From Mycolicibacterium phocaicum (GTDB lineage Bacteria; Actinomycetota; Actinomycetes; Mycobacteriales; Mycobacteriaceae): a stretch of 64,000 nt of DNA. The position numbers and the translations under genes are program-made. Where the stretch lies: contig NZ_AP022616.1 of the NCBI RefSeq assembly GCF_010731115.1, positions 5,332,001 to 5,396,000 on the forward strand, written 5' to 3'. This document shows, in pieces, positions 1-8,549 of this stretch; within the stretch, counting starts at the first letter, position 1, and every line of letters begins with the position of its first letter. The notes beneath the pieces were generated by a model, which did not search any database, was not told the origin of the DNA, and was given only the letters and a program-made list of their open reading frames with translations.

Positions 1-623
1 CCGATGCAACGCCGTTGAACACCTTGGCCGATGGCCTCGGCTTTCACTGGCTTGCGTTGGGCATCGATCTGGGCGCGGTGGCCTCGAACTTCGCTTGCGT
101 GTCCGGCTCGCTCACAGCGGCCAGTCGGGTGTTGCGATCGATGGGGGAGTCGCAGTTGGTGCACCGCAAGATGGCGGCGACGCATCCCACCCGCAAGACC
201 CCGCATATTGCGATCCTCTTGCTCAGTGCGGCTGCCCTGATCGCGGCACTTGGCTTGGGGCTCAGCGGAATCAACGAGCTCGACGTGTATTCCTACACCG
301 GAACGCTGGGAACCTTCGGCTACATGGTCGCCTACATGCTGATGGGTTTGGGTATCCCGATCCTGGTGCGGCGCCTGGCGCCACAGGCCAGCATCGGCGC
401 CGCCGTCATCATCGGGATGACCGTCACAGGCTCCCTCGGGTATGTCTTCTACCGCAACGTGTATCCGCTCCCGGCCTGGCCCGCAGCCTTGATGCCGTGG
501 ATCTTCCTGGCAGTGCTGCTTGCCGCGGCCGCGTGGTATTTCGCCGGACCGGCCCGTATCGCACGCAGGCAGACTCGCGAATCGTCGTTGGCCGAGGAGC
601 CGGCGCCCGAGCCTGCGAGGTGA
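1..623 (+). CDS. APC-family amino-acid permease, C-terminal part (5' end outside window)
   Basis: The open frame runs in from the window edge, so only the last ~206 residues are present. They contain about five hydrophobic membrane segments and end in a charged, Pro/Glu-rich cytoplasmic tail. The segment SGSLTAASRVLRSMGES followed by THPTRKTPH is typical of the cytoplasmic loop after TM8 in APC-superfamily permeases (amino-acid or amine uptake by proton symport). The substrate cannot be told from this part. A strong hairpin follows at 702-738, so the gene ends its transcription unit. The TTG at 15 is an internal codon, not a start. Confidence 0.75.
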   Translation, partial: DATPLNTLADGLGFHWLALGIDLGAVASNFACVSGSLTAASRVLRSMGESQLVHRKMAATHPTRKTPHIAILLLSAAALIAALGLGLSGINELDVYSYTGTLGTFGYMVAYMLMGLGIPILVRRLAPQASIGAAVIIGMTVTGSLGYVFYRNVYPLPAWPAALMPWIFLAVLLAAAAWYFAGPARIARRQTRESSLAEEPAPEPAR

Positions 624-701
624 GGCTGAGGGCATCCGAGTAGACGCGGAGACAAGCAGACCTCCGGCCGACGGCGTGACCAAGCCCATTGCCGCCCGTT
701 G

Positions 702-738
702 CCACGGAAGGGTCCAGAGTCAAAGGACCCTTCCGTGG
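702..738. terminator. Bidirectional terminator hairpin between convergent genes
   Basis: A perfect 14-bp inverted repeat (CCACGGAAGGGTCC at 702-715, its complement at 725-738) closes a 9-nt loop. It lies between the convergent permease (+) and PAS-ANTAR gene (-) and can serve both strands. There is no long T tract, which is usual for mycobacterial terminators. Confidence 0.75.
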
Positions 739-791
739 CATGCTCACGCATTGCATGTGGGCACATCGAAAATTGCCATACCCCAAGGGGT

Positions 792-1469
792 TCAATCGCC
801 GGCGGCGTCGTCCCTGAGCAGCAGGCGATCGATGGTGGCGACACTGTCGGCAGAGAGGCCTTCCTGCATCAACCTGTTGACGAAGTCCGCTGCAACGTCC
901 TTGAGTTTGCGCTGGGTGGCCTGCGAACGCCAGGTGAGGATGCCGAACGCCTGCTCGGCGCTCACGCCGTACGCGACCATCAGCGCACCCTTCGCCTGGT
1001 CGATGATCTCGCGGGACTCGACCACCGTGGCCATCGCCTTTGTCAGATCGGCCTGTAAGCCGGCGCTGACGTCGATGTAGTAGCCCTGAGTGCCTACCGT
1101 GCGGCCGGTGTCGTCGGTCAGGTGATCACTGACGACCACCACCCAGCGGGTATTCCCCGCCGCGTCGATTATGCGGTGTCGGCTGCTGAACAGCCCGCCC
1201 GCTGTGACCCGCCGAAGAATCTCGGCCACTTCGGCTCGATCGTCGGGGTGCTTGTGGCTCAGCAGCAACTCAGTAGTGGGCTCAACCTGCCCGGGTTTGT
1301 AGCCGTGCATGCGGGCGACCTCATCGGACCACACCCACCGTTGGTCGGCGACGAAGTACTGAAACCTTCCGATCGTCTGTGCATAGCCGCCTGCCAGCAC
1401 AGCGGCGACCTCCCACGATTGGGCGCCGTGCGTCGCCGCTGCCGGCTCACCGCTGGATCCGTCGGGCAC
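792..1469 (-). CDS. PAS-ANTAR domain RNA-binding antiterminator/regulator
   Basis: The protein has 225 residues. A PAS_3-type sensory fold covers roughly residues 30-130 (WSDEVARMHGYKPGQ, then a HKHPDDR segment and the closing GTQGYYIDVS). An ANTAR domain covers roughly 145-205 (SREIIDQAKGALMVAYGVS ... AFGILTWRSQATQRKLKDVA), which is the three-helix RNA-binding domain of AmiR/NasR antiterminators. PAS-ANTAR proteins are very common in mycobacteria and are thought to bind dual-hexaloop RNAs in response to a signal. No ligand can be deduced and no clear target RNA was seen nearby. It sits convergent to the permease and has its own upstream region. Confidence 0.85.
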   Translation of the reverse strand: MPDGSSGEPAAATHGAQSWEVAAVLAGGYAQTIGRFQYFVADQRWVWSDEVARMHGYKPGQVEPTTELLLSHKHPDDRAEVAEILRRVTAGGLFSSRHRIIDAAGNTRWVVVVSDHLTDDTGRTVGTQGYYIDVSAGLQADLTKAMATVVESREIIDQAKGALMVAYGVSAEQAFGILTWRSQATQRKLKDVAADFVNRLMQEGLSADSVATIDRLLLRDDAAGD

Positions 1470-1794
1470 CGCTCACCTCGATCGCGCAGAAGCCACTGGA
1501 CGACAGCAACGCTGCCCCCCACACGAATACAACCTCAAGTGGACCACTGCCGTGGCGGAACGACCAAGACTGTCGCGGCAAGCGTGGGCAGGCGGTGCTC
1601 AAACCCACGTCATGTACCGACGGTCACGCTAAGTTATCAACGCCGCCAACGATATTGGCTTTGATCGTCGTCGCATCGATCGGCCCTTCGGCTAATCGGC
1701 GAAGAACTCCACCGGCAATGAAGGCAGATTTGATCGGAAATCGACCGGGTGAGCACCAGCGTCTCCTGCCGGATGTTGGCGATGCCTCCGCCCG
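1470..1794. other. Intergenic region, 325 bp, no gene seen
   Basis: This stretch lies between the start of the PAS-ANTAR gene and the end of the TetR gene, both on the minus strand. It must hold the promoter of the ANTAR gene. I see no convincing ORF, repeat or hairpin; open frames crossing it lack mycobacterial coding character. Confidence 0.5.
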
Positions 1795-2466
1795 CTACTC
1801 CTTGAAGAAGCAGGATTCCGGCGGCGACGTGGTCATGGCGATCGCAGCCTGGTCTTCGTCAAGGGCCTCGACCGGCAGTGGGGCCTGCCCATCGCGATTG
1901 CGCAGACCGTCAAGAAAGATCGCCACGTAGCGTCGCCACAGTTCGGGGTCGACGTGCCCGGCGAATTCGCTGACGGTGCCGGCGAGCAGGCCCAGTATCG
2001 GCATGTCGCTTTCGGTGATACCCGGGCGCAGATGGCCGTCTTTCTGGGCCCGCTCAACAAGTTTCGCGAGCTTCGGGACCAGGCGGGTACGGGCCGCATC
2101 CGCCCGGTTGCCGCCACCGCCCTTGCTGTACAGGATTTCTCGCAGGCCACGATCTGTGGCCGTCTGCCGGCCCATCTGTTCGACGAACCAGGTGAACCCC
2201 GCCCAGGAGTCGTCGAATTCCAGTCCTGAATCGGCCAAGGCGGCGACCTCGTCGATCGCGTCCTCGAAGATGGCCTCGATCAAGTCGTCCTTGGTGGGGA
2301 ACCTGCGATATACCGTGCCGACGCCGATGCCGCCGTGATGGGCCACCTCGTTGAGCGTCGCGCTCAGGCCTCGCGTGGCGAACAGGTCGCGGGCCGCGTC
2401 GATCACGCGTTGACGATTGCGCACGGCATCCTTGCGCAACGGTCGATCTGTGGTCGGGCGGGTCAT
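1795..2466 (-). CDS. TetR-family repressor, probable regulator of the adjacent mmpS-mmpL locus
   Basis: The protein has 223 residues. The N-terminal helix-turn-helix is clear (RQRVIDAARDLFATRGLSAT then GGIGVGTVYRRFPTKDDLIE, about residues 17-65), followed by a helical ligand domain. The ATG at 2466 is preferred to the GTG immediately before it. A 37-bp inverted repeat lies 28 bp upstream of the start (2495-2531), between this gene and the divergent secreted-protein gene, and a second copy precedes mmpS. The layout implies autoregulation and control of the export operon; TetR control of MmpS/MmpL pairs is established in other mycobacteria, but the inducer here is unknown. Confidence 0.88.
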   Translation of the reverse strand: MTRPTTDRPLRKDAVRNRQRVIDAARDLFATRGLSATLNEVAHHGGIGVGTVYRRFPTKDDLIEAIFEDAIDEVAALADSGLEFDDSWAGFTWFVEQMGRQTATDRGLREILYSKGGGGNRADAARTRLVPKLAKLVERAQKDGHLRPGITESDMPILGLLAGTVSEFAGHVDPELWRRYVAIFLDGLRNRDGQAPLPVEALDEDQAAIAMTTSPPESCFFKE

Positions 2467-2494
2467 CACCCCCGCAGTGTAATCCGGGACACCA

Positions 2495-2531
2495 TTCAGG
2501 TAAGTGGATTGACTTCATCCACTTTCCTGAA
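2495..2531. promoter_or_regulatory. Operator O1: inverted repeat in the TetR / secreted-protein divergent promoter
   Basis: The core is AAGTGGAT (2502-2509), 7 bp, ATCCACTT (2517-2524). The arms extend to 15 bp each with a single mismatch (TTCAGG... and ...CCTGAA). The length and symmetry are those of a TetR dimer or dimer-pair site. The same core with the same spacing recurs at 3547-3569. Confidence 0.8.
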
Positions 2532-2597
2532 TAGTTTCATGCCGAGCACTTCGATCGGCTGACGATTGTGGTGATCCGCGATCGGAGGGCGCGCAGC

Positions 2598-2969
2598 ATG
2601 ACACGACATCACCGGGCCGTACCTGCGTTGGCCGCCGCCGCTATCGGAATCGTCGCGGCGGTGTCCGGTTCCGGAACCGCATACGCCGATCCCGATACAG
2701 ACTTTGCCAATCAATTGCACACCTACGGGATCTATGGCCCGAAGGACTACAACGCCTGGCTGGGGAAGATCGCTTGCCAACGGTTGGACAACAACGTCGA
2801 CCATGACGCATATCAGTCGGCCAAGTTCGTCGCCACCAACCTGTCCCGGCAGAACGCCACTGAGCAGAACTGGCAATTCCTCGGTGCCGCAATAGATTTC
2901 TATTGCCCCGACAAGCGCTCGGTACTGGAAGACGCCGCGCATCAGTCGCAGGCGGGAGCTCGCGCATGA
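2598..2969 (+). CDS. Small secreted protein, DUF732-type
   Basis: The protein has 123 residues with an N-terminal signal peptide (hydrophobic [16 protein letters not shown], then AYA before the mature part [10 protein letters not shown]). The mature domain has the [13 protein letters not shown] and CQRLDNN...FYCPDK layout with two cysteines, as in the DUF732 family of small secreted mycobacterial proteins of unknown function. The ATG at 2598 is chosen because GGAGG lies at 2584-2588; the upstream GTG lacks this. It follows operator O1 directly and overlaps the next gene by ATGA, so it is the first gene of a TetR-controlled unit that probably serves the MmpS/MmpL exporter. Confidence 0.75.
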   Translation: MTRHHRAVPALAAAAIGIVAAVSGSGTAYADPDTDFANQLHTYGIYGPKDYNAWLGKIACQRLDNNVDHDAYQSAKFVATNLSRQNATEQNWQFLGAAIDFYCPDKRSVLEDAAHQSQAGARA

Positions 2970-3433
2970 TGCCTCGATCGCTCCGTACTGGTGTGGCCGC
3001 CATGGCGCTCGGCCTCGCGGCGAGCGCTCTGTCGACGGCGGGCCCGGCTGCCGCTGATGCGACCGACGACTACCCGATCCCGCGCCGGATCATCAACACC
3101 ACCTGCGATGCCGAGCAGTACCTGCAGGCGGTACGTGACACCAGTCCGGTCTACTACCAGCGCTACATGATCGATCGGAACAACCGGCCGGTCGACATCC
3201 AGCAGATGGCCCAAGACCGCATCCACTGGTTCTTCTCGCTGGACTCGGCCGCTCGCCGGCAGTACTCCGAGGACACCGCCACCAACGTGTACTACGAACA
3301 GGTGGCCACCCACTGGGGCAACTGGGCCAAGGTGTTCTTCAACAACAAGGGTGTGGTCGCCAAGGCCACCGACGTATGCCTGAGCTACCCGGCAGGCAAC
3401 ATGCAAGTCTGGGATTTCGCTTCCAACAGCTGA
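2966..3433 (+). CDS. Secreted protein, DUF5078-like, in the mmpS-mmpL locus
   Basis: The protein has 155 residues with a signal peptide ([20 protein letters not shown], cleavage near AAADA). The mature region is Tyr/Asn-rich ([29 protein letters not shown]) with two cysteines and resembles a mycobacterial secreted family I recall as DUF5078; the name is from memory. Its ATG overlaps the stop of the preceding gene, so the two are translationally coupled. It lies between the two TetR operators, upstream of mmpS. A periplasmic accessory role for the exporter is inference from context. Confidence 0.7.
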   Translation: MMPRSLRTGVAAMALGLAASALSTAGPAAADATDDYPIPRRIINTTCDAEQYLQAVRDTSPVYYQRYMIDRNNRPVDIQQMAQDRIHWFFSLDSAARRQYSEDTATNVYYEQVATHWGNWAKVFFNNKGVVAKATDVCLSYPAGNMQVWDFASNS

Positions 3434-3546
3434 GTATTTGCGCTCGAAATACCTTGCTGTACAAGGTGTTTAGGCGCCAGTTGCATTTCTATGCGCCAGG
3501 CGGGAATGCGGCAGGCCTGAGCCTGGTTGTAACGAAGACGACATTT

Positions 3547-3569
3547 AAATGGATGGACTCTATCCACTT
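3547..3569. promoter_or_regulatory. Operator O2: second copy of the TetR inverted repeat, upstream of mmpS
   Basis: AAATGGAT (3547-3554), 7 bp, ATCCACTT (3562-3569). It differs from the O1 core at one arm position (A for G), keeps the same 7-bp spacing, and the spacers share GACT at the same place. It lies 104 bp upstream of the mmpS start, in an AT-rich pocket that is likely the mmpS promoter. The 3434-3672 gap holds nothing else I can identify. Confidence 0.8.
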
Positions 3570-3672
3570 TTTCCGTTAGGTTACCTAGCTAGATGTACGG
3601 GGGCCCACCAACGGTGGTGCGTCTCCGCATGCCCGACGACCGCGCGGTCGGCAACTTCTGAAGAAGGCAGCG

Positions 3673-4098
3673 ATGACGAGAGTGTTTCGGCGGGCATGGC
3701 TACCGCTATTGGTGATCGTCGCGGTCGCCGCCGGTGTGGTGATCGTGTCGAACGTACGACAGGTATTCGGCTCGAATCCCGTGGTCATCACCGAGAAGAG
3801 CTCGGACAACGCCGAGGATTTCAACCCCAAATTCGTCAAGTACGAGATCTTCGGCACGGGTAGCACGGCCGTCATCAACTACATGGACCTCGAAGGCAAG
3901 CCGCAGCGCGCCGCGGGGGTGTCGTTGCCGTGGACGTTGGTCCTGCAGACCACCCTGCCCTCGGTCCAGCCCAACATCCTGGCCCAGGGCGACGGCAACA
4001 GCATCAGCTGCCGGGTCAGTGTCGATGACGTGGTCAAAGAAGAGAGGACCGCCACCGGTATGAACGCCGAAACCTTCTGCTTTGTGAAGGCCGCATGA
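3673..4098 (+). CDS. mmpS: MmpS-family membrane-anchored accessory protein
   Basis: The protein has 141 residues. A single N-terminal membrane anchor (about residues 8-26, [15 protein letters not shown]) is followed by the periplasmic MmpS domain with [20 protein letters not shown] and the closing [13 protein letters not shown]...FCFVKAA. MmpS proteins pair with MmpL transporters to export siderophores, glycopeptidolipids or drugs; the closest overall type is MmpS4/S5. The stop overlaps the mmpL start (ATGA). Operator O2 lies upstream, so it is probably repressed by the TetR protein at 1795-2466. Confidence 0.92.
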   Translation: MTRVFRRAWLPLLVIVAVAAGVVIVSNVRQVFGSNPVVITEKSSDNAEDFNPKFVKYEIFGTGSTAVINYMDLEGKPQRAAGVSLPWTLVLQTTLPSVQPNILAQGDGNSISCRVSVDDVVKEERTATGMNAETFCFVKAA

Positions 4099-6992
4099 GC
4101 GCGCCGGCCAACGAGGCCCAGACCGACGCCATCCCGGTGGCGGAGAGCAAGGGGCACAAGGGAATACCGCGGTTCCTCCGACGATTCGCCGTGCTGATCA
4201 TCCTGGCCTGGATCGGAGTCATCGCCGCACTGAACACTGTCGTCCCGCAACTCGAGGAAGTCGGCAAGCTGCGCGCCGTGTCGATGAGCCCCAACGACGC
4301 GCCATCGATGATCGCCACCAAACGCGTCGGCAACGTATTCGACGAATACCGCACCAGCAGTTCGGTGATGATCGTGCTCGAAGGCGATAAGCCGCTGGGA
4401 GCCGACGCCCATGCGTTCTACGACAAGATGGTCAGCGATCTGCGCGCCGACACCACCCACGTACAGCACGTCCAGGACTTCTGGGGCGACACGCTGACTG
4501 CCAAGGGCGCCCAGAGCCGCGACGGCAAGGCGGCGTACGTTCAGGTCTACATCGCCGGTGATCAAGGTGAGACGCTGGCCAACGAGTCGGTCGACGCGGT
4601 GCGCCACATTGCCACCGAAAGTCCCGCTCCGCCGGGGGTAAAGGCCTACGTGACCGGCCCCGCGGCGACCAGCACCGATCAGAACGCCGTCGGTGACAAG
4701 AGCATGGAGCTGATCGAGGGGGTCACCTTCGCCGTCATCGCGGTCATGCTGCTCATGGTCTATCGATCCGTCATCGCGACGTTGATCGTGCTGGTGATGG
4801 TGGTGCTCGAGCTGTCCGGGGCGCGAGGGCTGGTGGCATTCCTGGGCTACCACAACGTCTTTGGGCTGACCACCTTCGCCACCAACCTGCTGGTGACCTT
4901 GGCGATCGCCGCCGCGACGGATTACGTCATCTTCCTGATCGGCCGCTATCAGGAAGCGCGGCGGGCCGGTGAGGACCGAGAATCGGCCTACTACACCATG
5001 TTTCACGGCACCGCACACGTGGTGCTGGCCTCGGGCCTGACCATTGCCGGCGCGACCCTGTGCCTGCACTTCACCCGGCTGCCGTACTTCCAGACCATGG
5101 GCTTCCCGCTGGCCATCGGCATGGTGATGGTGGTCGCGATGGCGCTGACCCTGGGGCCGGCGGTGATCTCGGTCTGCACCCGCTTCCGCCGGGTCCTCGA
5201 ACCCCGGATGAACACGAGAACCGCCGGGTGGCATCGGGTCGGCACCGCAACGGTGCGCTGGCCCGGCGCCATCCTGGTCGGTGCTGTGGTGGCCGCACTG
5301 GTCGGTCTGATCGCGCTGCCGGGCTATCAAACCACCTACAACGACCGCATCTACCTGCCCAAGGACGTCGCCGCCAACGTCGGTTATGACGCGGCGTTCC
5401 GGCACTTTTCGCAGGCAAAGATGAATCCGGACCTGATGATGGTCGAGTCCGATCACGACCTACGGAACCCGGCCGACTTCCTGGTGATCGACAAGATCGC
5501 CAAGGCGCTGAAGAACGTGCACGGCATCGCCCAGGTGCAGACCATCACCCGACCCGACGGTGACCCGATCAAGCACTCGACCATCCCGTACACCGTGGGA
5601 CAGAGCGGCTCCACGCAGCTCATGAACAACGACTACACGCAGACCAATCTGAACAATCTGCTCTCTCAGGCCGACGATCTGCAGAACAGCATCGACGCCA
5701 TGACCGAGATGATGAGCGTTCAGACAGATCTGGCAGCGGTGTCACAGCGCATGGCCGACAAGATGAAGACCACCTCGGATGACATGGGTGACACTCGAGA
5801 TCACATGTCGGACTTCGATGATTTCTTCCGGCCCATCCGCAACTATTTCTATTGGGAGCCACACTGCTTCGATATCCCGGTGTGCTGGTCCATGCGGTCG
5901 GTCTTCGAGAGCATCGACGGCATCAGCTTGATTTCGGATGACTTCCAGGCCATCGTTCCCGACATGCAGCGCATGGCTGACCTCATGCCCAAGATGGTCG
6001 CGACCATGCCCAAACAGATCGCGTCGATGAAGCACCAGAAGCAGGTGCTGCTGAACCAGTACCAGATGCAGAAGGCGCAGCAGGATCAGACCATCGCGAT
6101 GCAGAAGACCGGCACCGCGATGAGTGAGGCGTTCGACGCGGCCAAGAACGACGACTCGTTCTACCTGCCGCCGGAAGCCTTTGAGACCGCCGATTTCCAG
6201 CGTGGGCTCAAACTGTTCATGTCGCCCGACGGACATGCGGTGCGGTTCACCATCATTCATCAGGGTGACCCGTTGACGCCGGAGGGTACCTCGCGTATCG
6301 AGCCGCTCAAGGTCGCCGCGGCCGACGCGATCAAGGGCACCCCGCTCGAGGGCTCCTCGATCTATCTCGGTGGTAGCGCAGCCATGTACAACGACATGCA
6401 GATCGGTGCCGATTACGACCTGATGATCGTCGCGGCCGCAGCGCTGATCCTGATCTTCATCATCATGCTGGTCCTCACCCGTGCGGTCGTCGCATCGGCG
6501 GTGATCGTCGGCACCGTGGTACTGAGCCTGGCATCGGCCTTCGGCCTGTCGGTACTGCTCTGGCAGCACATCGTCGGTATTCCGTTGCACTGGATGGTGT
6601 TGCCGATGTCGGTCATCGTGCTGCTGGCGGTGGGCGCCGACTACAACCTGCTGCTGGTCTCCCGGATCAAGGAAGAGATCCACGCCGGGCTGAACACCGG
6701 CATCATCCGTGCGATGGTGGGCACCGGTTCGGTCGTCACCTCGGCAGGCCTGGTGTTCGCCTTCACCATGATGTCCATGTCGGTGAGCAAGCTGATCATC
6801 ATCGGCCAGGTCGGTACGACCATCGGTCTGGGTCTGCTGTTCGACACCCTCGTGGTCCGGTCACTGATGACGCCGTCGATCGCCAGCCTGCTCGGACGCT
6901 GGTTCTGGTGGCCGCAGCGCGTGCGTCAGCGCCCGATTCCGCAGCCGTGGCCGAAGCCGGTACCGCGCGAATCGGACCTCGCGTCCGTCTGA
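4095..6992 (+). CDS. mmpL: MmpL-family RND transporter
   Basis: The protein has 965 residues, the usual length of the MmpL4/MmpL5 type. It has TM1 near residues 30-50, a periplasmic porter domain, a bundle of about five TM helices (residues 215-390), a second porter domain, and a second TM bundle near residues 775-935 ending in a short basic tail. Between them a long Met/Gln-rich helical hairpin with the cysteine pair CFDIPVC at its tip matches the coiled-coil extension of MmpL4/L5. It would export a lipid, siderophore or drug with MmpS; the cargo is not visible from sequence. Start and stop overlap of ATGA with mmpS shows coupling, and a terminator follows at 7005. Confidence 0.95.
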   Translation: MSAPANEAQTDAIPVAESKGHKGIPRFLRRFAVLIILAWIGVIAALNTVVPQLEEVGKLRAVSMSPNDAPSMIATKRVGNVFDEYRTSSSVMIVLEGDKPLGADAHAFYDKMVSDLRADTTHVQHVQDFWGDTLTAKGAQSRDGKAAYVQVYIAGDQGETLANESVDAVRHIATESPAPPGVKAYVTGPAATSTDQNAVGDKSMELIEGVTFAVIAVMLLMVYRSVIATLIVLVMVVLELSGARGLVAFLGYHNVFGLTTFATNLLVTLAIAAATDYVIFLIGRYQEARRAGEDRESAYYTMFHGTAHVVLASGLTIAGATLCLHFTRLPYFQTMGFPLAIGMVMVVAMALTLGPAVISVCTRFRRVLEPRMNTRTAGWHRVGTATVRWPGAILVGAVVAALVGLIALPGYQTTYNDRIYLPKDVAANVGYDAAFRHFSQAKMNPDLMMVESDHDLRNPADFLVIDKIAKALKNVHGIAQVQTITRPDGDPIKHSTIPYTVGQSGSTQLMNNDYTQTNLNNLLSQADDLQNSIDAMTEMMSVQTDLAAVSQRMADKMKTTSDDMGDTRDHMSDFDDFFRPIRNYFYWEPHCFDIPVCWSMRSVFESIDGISLISDDFQAIVPDMQRMADLMPKMVATMPKQIASMKHQKQVLLNQYQMQKAQQDQTIAMQKTGTAMSEAFDAAKNDDSFYLPPEAFETADFQRGLKLFMSPDGHAVRFTIIHQGDPLTPEGTSRIEPLKVAAADAIKGTPLEGSSIYLGGSAAMYNDMQIGADYDLMIVAAAALILIFIIMLVLTRAVVASAVIVGTVVLSLASAFGLSVLLWQHIVGIPLHWMVLPMSVIVLLAVGADYNLLLVSRIKEEIHAGLNTGIIRAMVGTGSVVTSAGLVFAFTMMSMSVSKLIIIGQVGTTIGLGLLFDTLVVRSLMTPSIASLLGRWFWWPQRVRQRPIPQPWPKPVPRESDLASV

Positions 6993-7004
6993 TGCCAGTG
7001 CTCA

Positions 7005-7040
7005 CAGCTACCCCGTCAGTGATATCTGACGGGGTAGCTG
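7005..7040. terminator. Terminator hairpin after mmpL
   Basis: A perfect 15-bp inverted repeat (CAGCTACCCCGTCAG and its complement) closes a 6-nt loop, 12 bp after the mmpL stop. It ends the mmpS-mmpL unit. The following 180 bp up to the cutinase start hold nothing else recognisable. Confidence 0.8.
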
Positions 7041-7219
7041 CACGTCTGCCACGGCGAGTTCTGGTTCGGGCCAGCCGATTTCGTTGTGCGGACTGGGGCA
7101 CGTGGTGTGAATCACGCGGCCGCGGAGGATTCGACCGATGCGGATGGGGTAGAGATGAATAAGGTGACCGCGGGGGCATCGCCCCTGCGACTTTCATGTC
7201 GAGTTGGGGGCGCGTCCAG

Positions 7220-7571
7220 ATGAAGCGAAATGATCGATCGTTGATGGCTGTCGGTGCGGCGGCGTTGATCGTGGCAGGTGCAGGCAGCGTCGCCGCTGCC
7301 GGGCATGCTGCTGCGGAGGCGTGCCCGGACGTGCAGGTGGTTTTCGCCCGCGGCACCTTTGAGCCGGCAGGTGTCGGTGGCGTCGGGCAGGCGTTCGTGG
7401 ATGCGCTCCGCGCCAAGGCGCCGGGAAAGTCGGTGGACGCGTACGCGGTCAATTACCCGGCGTCCCTTGATTTCGCCACCGCCGCCGACGGCGTGATCGA
7501 TGCGCGAAACAAAGTCATGGCCACGGCGAACGCGTGCCCGAACACCAAGGTCGTGCTCGGTGGTTACTCCC
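7220..7571 (+). pseudogene. Cutinase gene, 5' half (interrupted by transposon)
   Basis: Residues 1-117 of a secreted cutinase-family serine esterase: signal peptide (LMAVGAAALIVAGAGSVAAA), the cutinase start CPDVQVVFARGTFEPAGVG, and VVLGGYS, which is the first part of the catalytic GYSQG. Reading stops making sense right after the serine codon, where the transposon begins at 7572. Joining base 7571 to base 10918 restores GYSQGAAV in frame and gives a 246-residue protein of normal length. The ORF that appears to continue to 7702 is read-through into the element. Cutinases cleave ester lipids at the cell surface; this one must be inactive unless the element excises. Confidence 0.93.
7567..7571. 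repeat. Left copy of 5-bp target-site duplication (CTCCC)
   Basis: CTCCC at 7567-7571 is repeated at 10913-10917 on the far side of the element. Removing one copy and the intervening 3341 bp restores the cutinase frame exactly, which fixes the ends to the base. Confidence 0.93.
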
Positions 7572-7582
7572 TGTTGGCCGTC

Positions 7583-7625
7583 GTTGAAGATGACGATGTC
7601 GGCGTCATCGGTGTTGATGACGATG
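7583..7625. repeat. Left-end sub-terminal direct repeats of the transposon
   Basis: GTTGAAGATGACGATG (7583-7598) and GTTGATGACGATG (7613-7625) repeat the same word just inside the left terminus. Multiple short binding sites inside the ends are typical of Tn7-group elements; the role here is inferred. Confidence 0.5.
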
Positions 7626-7635
7626 CACTGATGAG

Positions 7636-7668
7636 AACGCCCCGCTCGACTGTGGCGAGCGGGGCGTT
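7636..7668. terminator. Terminator hairpin inside the left end of the transposon
   Basis: A perfect 13-bp repeat (AACGCCCCGCTCG at 7636-7648 and its complement at 7656-7668) closes a 7-nt loop, about 70 bp past the ATPase stop on the minus strand. It would end the transposon operon before it reads out into the cutinase gene. Confidence 0.75.
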
Positions 7669-7734
7669 TGTGATCTCGGTGACGGGATCCTCGTCGCGGT
7701 GACGTGGTCGTCGCCGTGGTGAAGCGGATCGGGT

Positions 7735-8549
7735 TCAGTCGGTTGCTGTTTCGCTGATGGCGATGCGGGCGGCTTTCTCCCCGACGATGGAGTGCCCGGC
7801 GGCGAACGCGGCCGTGAGCGCGTGCAGGGCGAGATTGTTGACCGCACGCGGATGTCCACGGGAGGCGTTGTGGATCAGGGTCATCGCGTCGTCGGCGAAC
7901 AGCGCATCGGAGCGGCCGGCGATCTTGGTGTGATGCCCGATGTAGTCGGCGGTGTCGGCCGCTGTCATGCCGGGCAGGGTGTAGCGCACGGCGATGCGCT
8001 GATCCAACGCGGCCAGAACACCCAGACGCAGTCGGTGCCGCAGGGTGGGTTGCCCGACCAGGACCACGGCGAACGGTGAACCACTGTCCATGTCGTGGTT
8101 GGTCAGCAGCCGGATCGCTTCGAGTTGATGGTTGTCGAGCAGGTGGGCTTCATCGACGACTAACACGGGGTTGCGGCCACGTTCAGCGTGCTCGGCGGCC
8201 AAGGCGTCTGCGGCTTGGGGAGCCAGCCGGGCGGTGTGAAACGCCGGGTGTGCCCGAGGGTGGCCACGATGTGGGTGAGCATGCCGCGCACCCCGATGGT
8301 GGGGTTGGCGAGGTAGATGATTACGTGCCGCGCCGGATCCAAGGAGGCGGCTGCCGCGCGGATCGCGACGGTTTTGCCAGCGCCGACTTCGCCGGTGATG
8401 ACGCCGATGGCGCATTGGTCCACACACCAGCCGATGCGGGCGATCGCTTCGCTGTGGCCGGGGTGGCGGTGCAGCATCGACGGCGCCAGATCCCGCCCGA
8501 ACGGCATCCGTGTGAAGCCCCAATGTGATTGCAACCGTTGAATACTCAC
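7735..8549 (-). pseudogene. AAA ATPase of the transposon (ExeA/TniB-like), frameshifted
   Basis: The first part (8549 to about 8255) encodes an AAA_22 domain with Walker A GEVGAGKTVA. The rest, including Walker B LVVDEAHLLDN and the sensor region, is in the -1 frame down to 7735. Adding one C to a CCC run around 8245-8255 joins the two halves into a normal protein of about 271 residues. In Tn7-like elements this ATPase selects targets and activates the transposase. The GTG start overlaps the transposase stop (GTGA), so the pair is coupled. It is called a pseudogene because Walker A and B fall in different frames; a sequencing error or recoding cannot be excluded. Confidence 0.8.

Noticed and set aside
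1470..1794. Dual-hexaloop target RNA for the ANTAR protein
   Set aside because: No pair of adjacent small hairpins with the expected A1/G4 hexaloops could be found by eye here or in the neighbouring leaders.
3879..5456. Long open frame antisense to mmpL
   Set aside because: It is rich in His, Arg, Gly and Asp, has no recognisable domain and lies wholly opposite a well-supported MmpL gene. High GC keeps such frames open.
7196..7702. Apparent intact 168-residue secreted protein
   Set aside because: The last 44 residues are transposon left-end sequence; the true product is the N-terminal half of the cutinase.
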